From NCBI GenBank assembly GCA_951812735.1, contig OX638332.1, positions 690,732 through 754,731 of the forward strand: 64,000 nucleotides of DNA. Reading direction: 5' to 3'. This document shows, one piece after another, positions 63,770 through 64,000 of this stretch. Below the pieces are notes generated by a model. The model had not been told where the DNA came from. It saw only the letters and a program-made list of their open reading frames with translations, and did not search any database. The translations under genes and the position numbers were made by a program. The DNA comes from Candidatus Dadabacteria bacterium (GTDB lineage Bacteria > Desulfobacterota_D > UBA1144 > Nemesobacterales > Nemesobacteraceae). Within the stretch, counting starts at the first letter, position 1. Every line of letters begins with the position of its first letter.

Positions 63770-64000
63770 ATGCTTGAGAAAATTCTTAAAAATTCGAAAA
63801 AAGCCATTTTGCTCGGAATAGGAGGAGGCGGAGACATAGTAGGAACTCTTCCAACGGCAAGCCTGCTTGAAGCAAACGGCACGCAATGCGTTCTGGGAGG
63901 ACTCAGCTGGGAGCGTTTCACGATAGACCCCGACCCTGGACCCAGAAAACTCGAAGAGGCACACAACGTCTGCGAAATAAATAGTGTGGTCTGGAGGTGC
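63770..64000 (+). CDS. DUF1152-family protein, 5' part only
   Basis: The gene runs off the end of the window (77 codons visible). The N-terminus has AILLGIGGGGDIVGTLPTAS, CVLGGLSWERFTIDPDPGPR and KLEEAHN. This is the pattern of DUF1152 proteins, which contain a nucleotide-binding-like glycine loop and are of unknown function. It starts at ATG 63770, divergent from the BtrH-like gene with 148 bases between. Confidence 0.75.
   Translation, partial: MLEKILKNSKKAILLGIGGGGDIVGTLPTASLLEANGTQCVLGGLSWERFTIDPDPGPRKLEEAHNVCEINSVVWRC

Overview
The window reads as a chromosome segment of an uncultured Gram-negative bacterium. The signs are a complete-looking set of type II secretion pseudopilins and secretin, an outer-membrane beta-barrel protein, lipoproteins, NtrBC/PII nitrogen control and a deltaproteobacterium/Dadabacteria-like mix of housekeeping genes. 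The phylum placement is my inference; no rRNA gene is present. Coding density is high. Base composition is moderate except for a clearly more GC-rich transporter segment near 7.7-10.2 kb.

Layout. 0.5-7.5 kb: housekeeping genes (coaX, a lipoprotein with a reading-frame conflict at its start, a sugar epimerase, guaA, guaB). 7.5-10.2 kb: a SulP-STAS-cNMP transporter that looks foreign. 10.3-13.3 kb: assorted envelope and metabolic genes. 13.4-31.1 kb: one long, tightly packed plus-strand cluster behind a good sigma70-type promoter (accessory and unusual, see below). 31.2-33.4 kb: a MoxR ATPase/VWA pair. 33.4-43.5 kb: core genes (mltG, proB, tRNA-Gly, a sirtuin, gyrA, rsmD, coaD, an aspartate aminotransferase). 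43.5-45.4 kb: three tandem tRNA-Ala genes and an IS256-family element. 45.4-52.2 kb: hom, an NtrB/NtrC-type two-component pair, rnc, glnB and glnA. 52.8-62.4 kb: tRNA-Leu and a minus-strand gspCDEFGHIJK operon without gspL or gspM. 62.6 kb to the end: a BtrH-like protein and the start of a DUF1152 gene.

The most interesting part is 13.5-26.0 kb. It combines two modules usually seen apart. The first is the Nit1C / MSMEG_0565-0572 (sll0783-0787) type cluster: a GNAT, an AIR-synthase-like protein, the small MSMEG_0572-type protein, a radical SAM enzyme with a CX8CX2C motif, an FAD oxidoreductase and a glycosyltransferase. The nitrilase that normally belongs to it is absent. The second is the FdrA / DUF1116 / DUF2877 / carbamate kinase set, known in E. 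coli as oxamate carbamoyltransferase (AllFGH) plus carbamate kinase. The DUF1116 protein lacks its usual N-terminal module. A separate 151-residue protein at 25.6 kb carries a module of that kind fused to a second copy of the FdrA N-terminal domain. The cluster continues with an OsmC-like protein, a ferritin-like protein, a methyltransferase, a fold-type I aminotransferase homologue whose PLP lysine is replaced by histidine (His276), a cysteine-synthase-like PLP enzyme and a PLP amino-acid decarboxylase. My working hypothesis is a pathway in which a nitrogen-containing compound is made or broken down and its carbamoyl group is recovered as carbamoyl phosphate and then ATP, under an XRE-cupin regulator. 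Substrate and product cannot be read from sequence.
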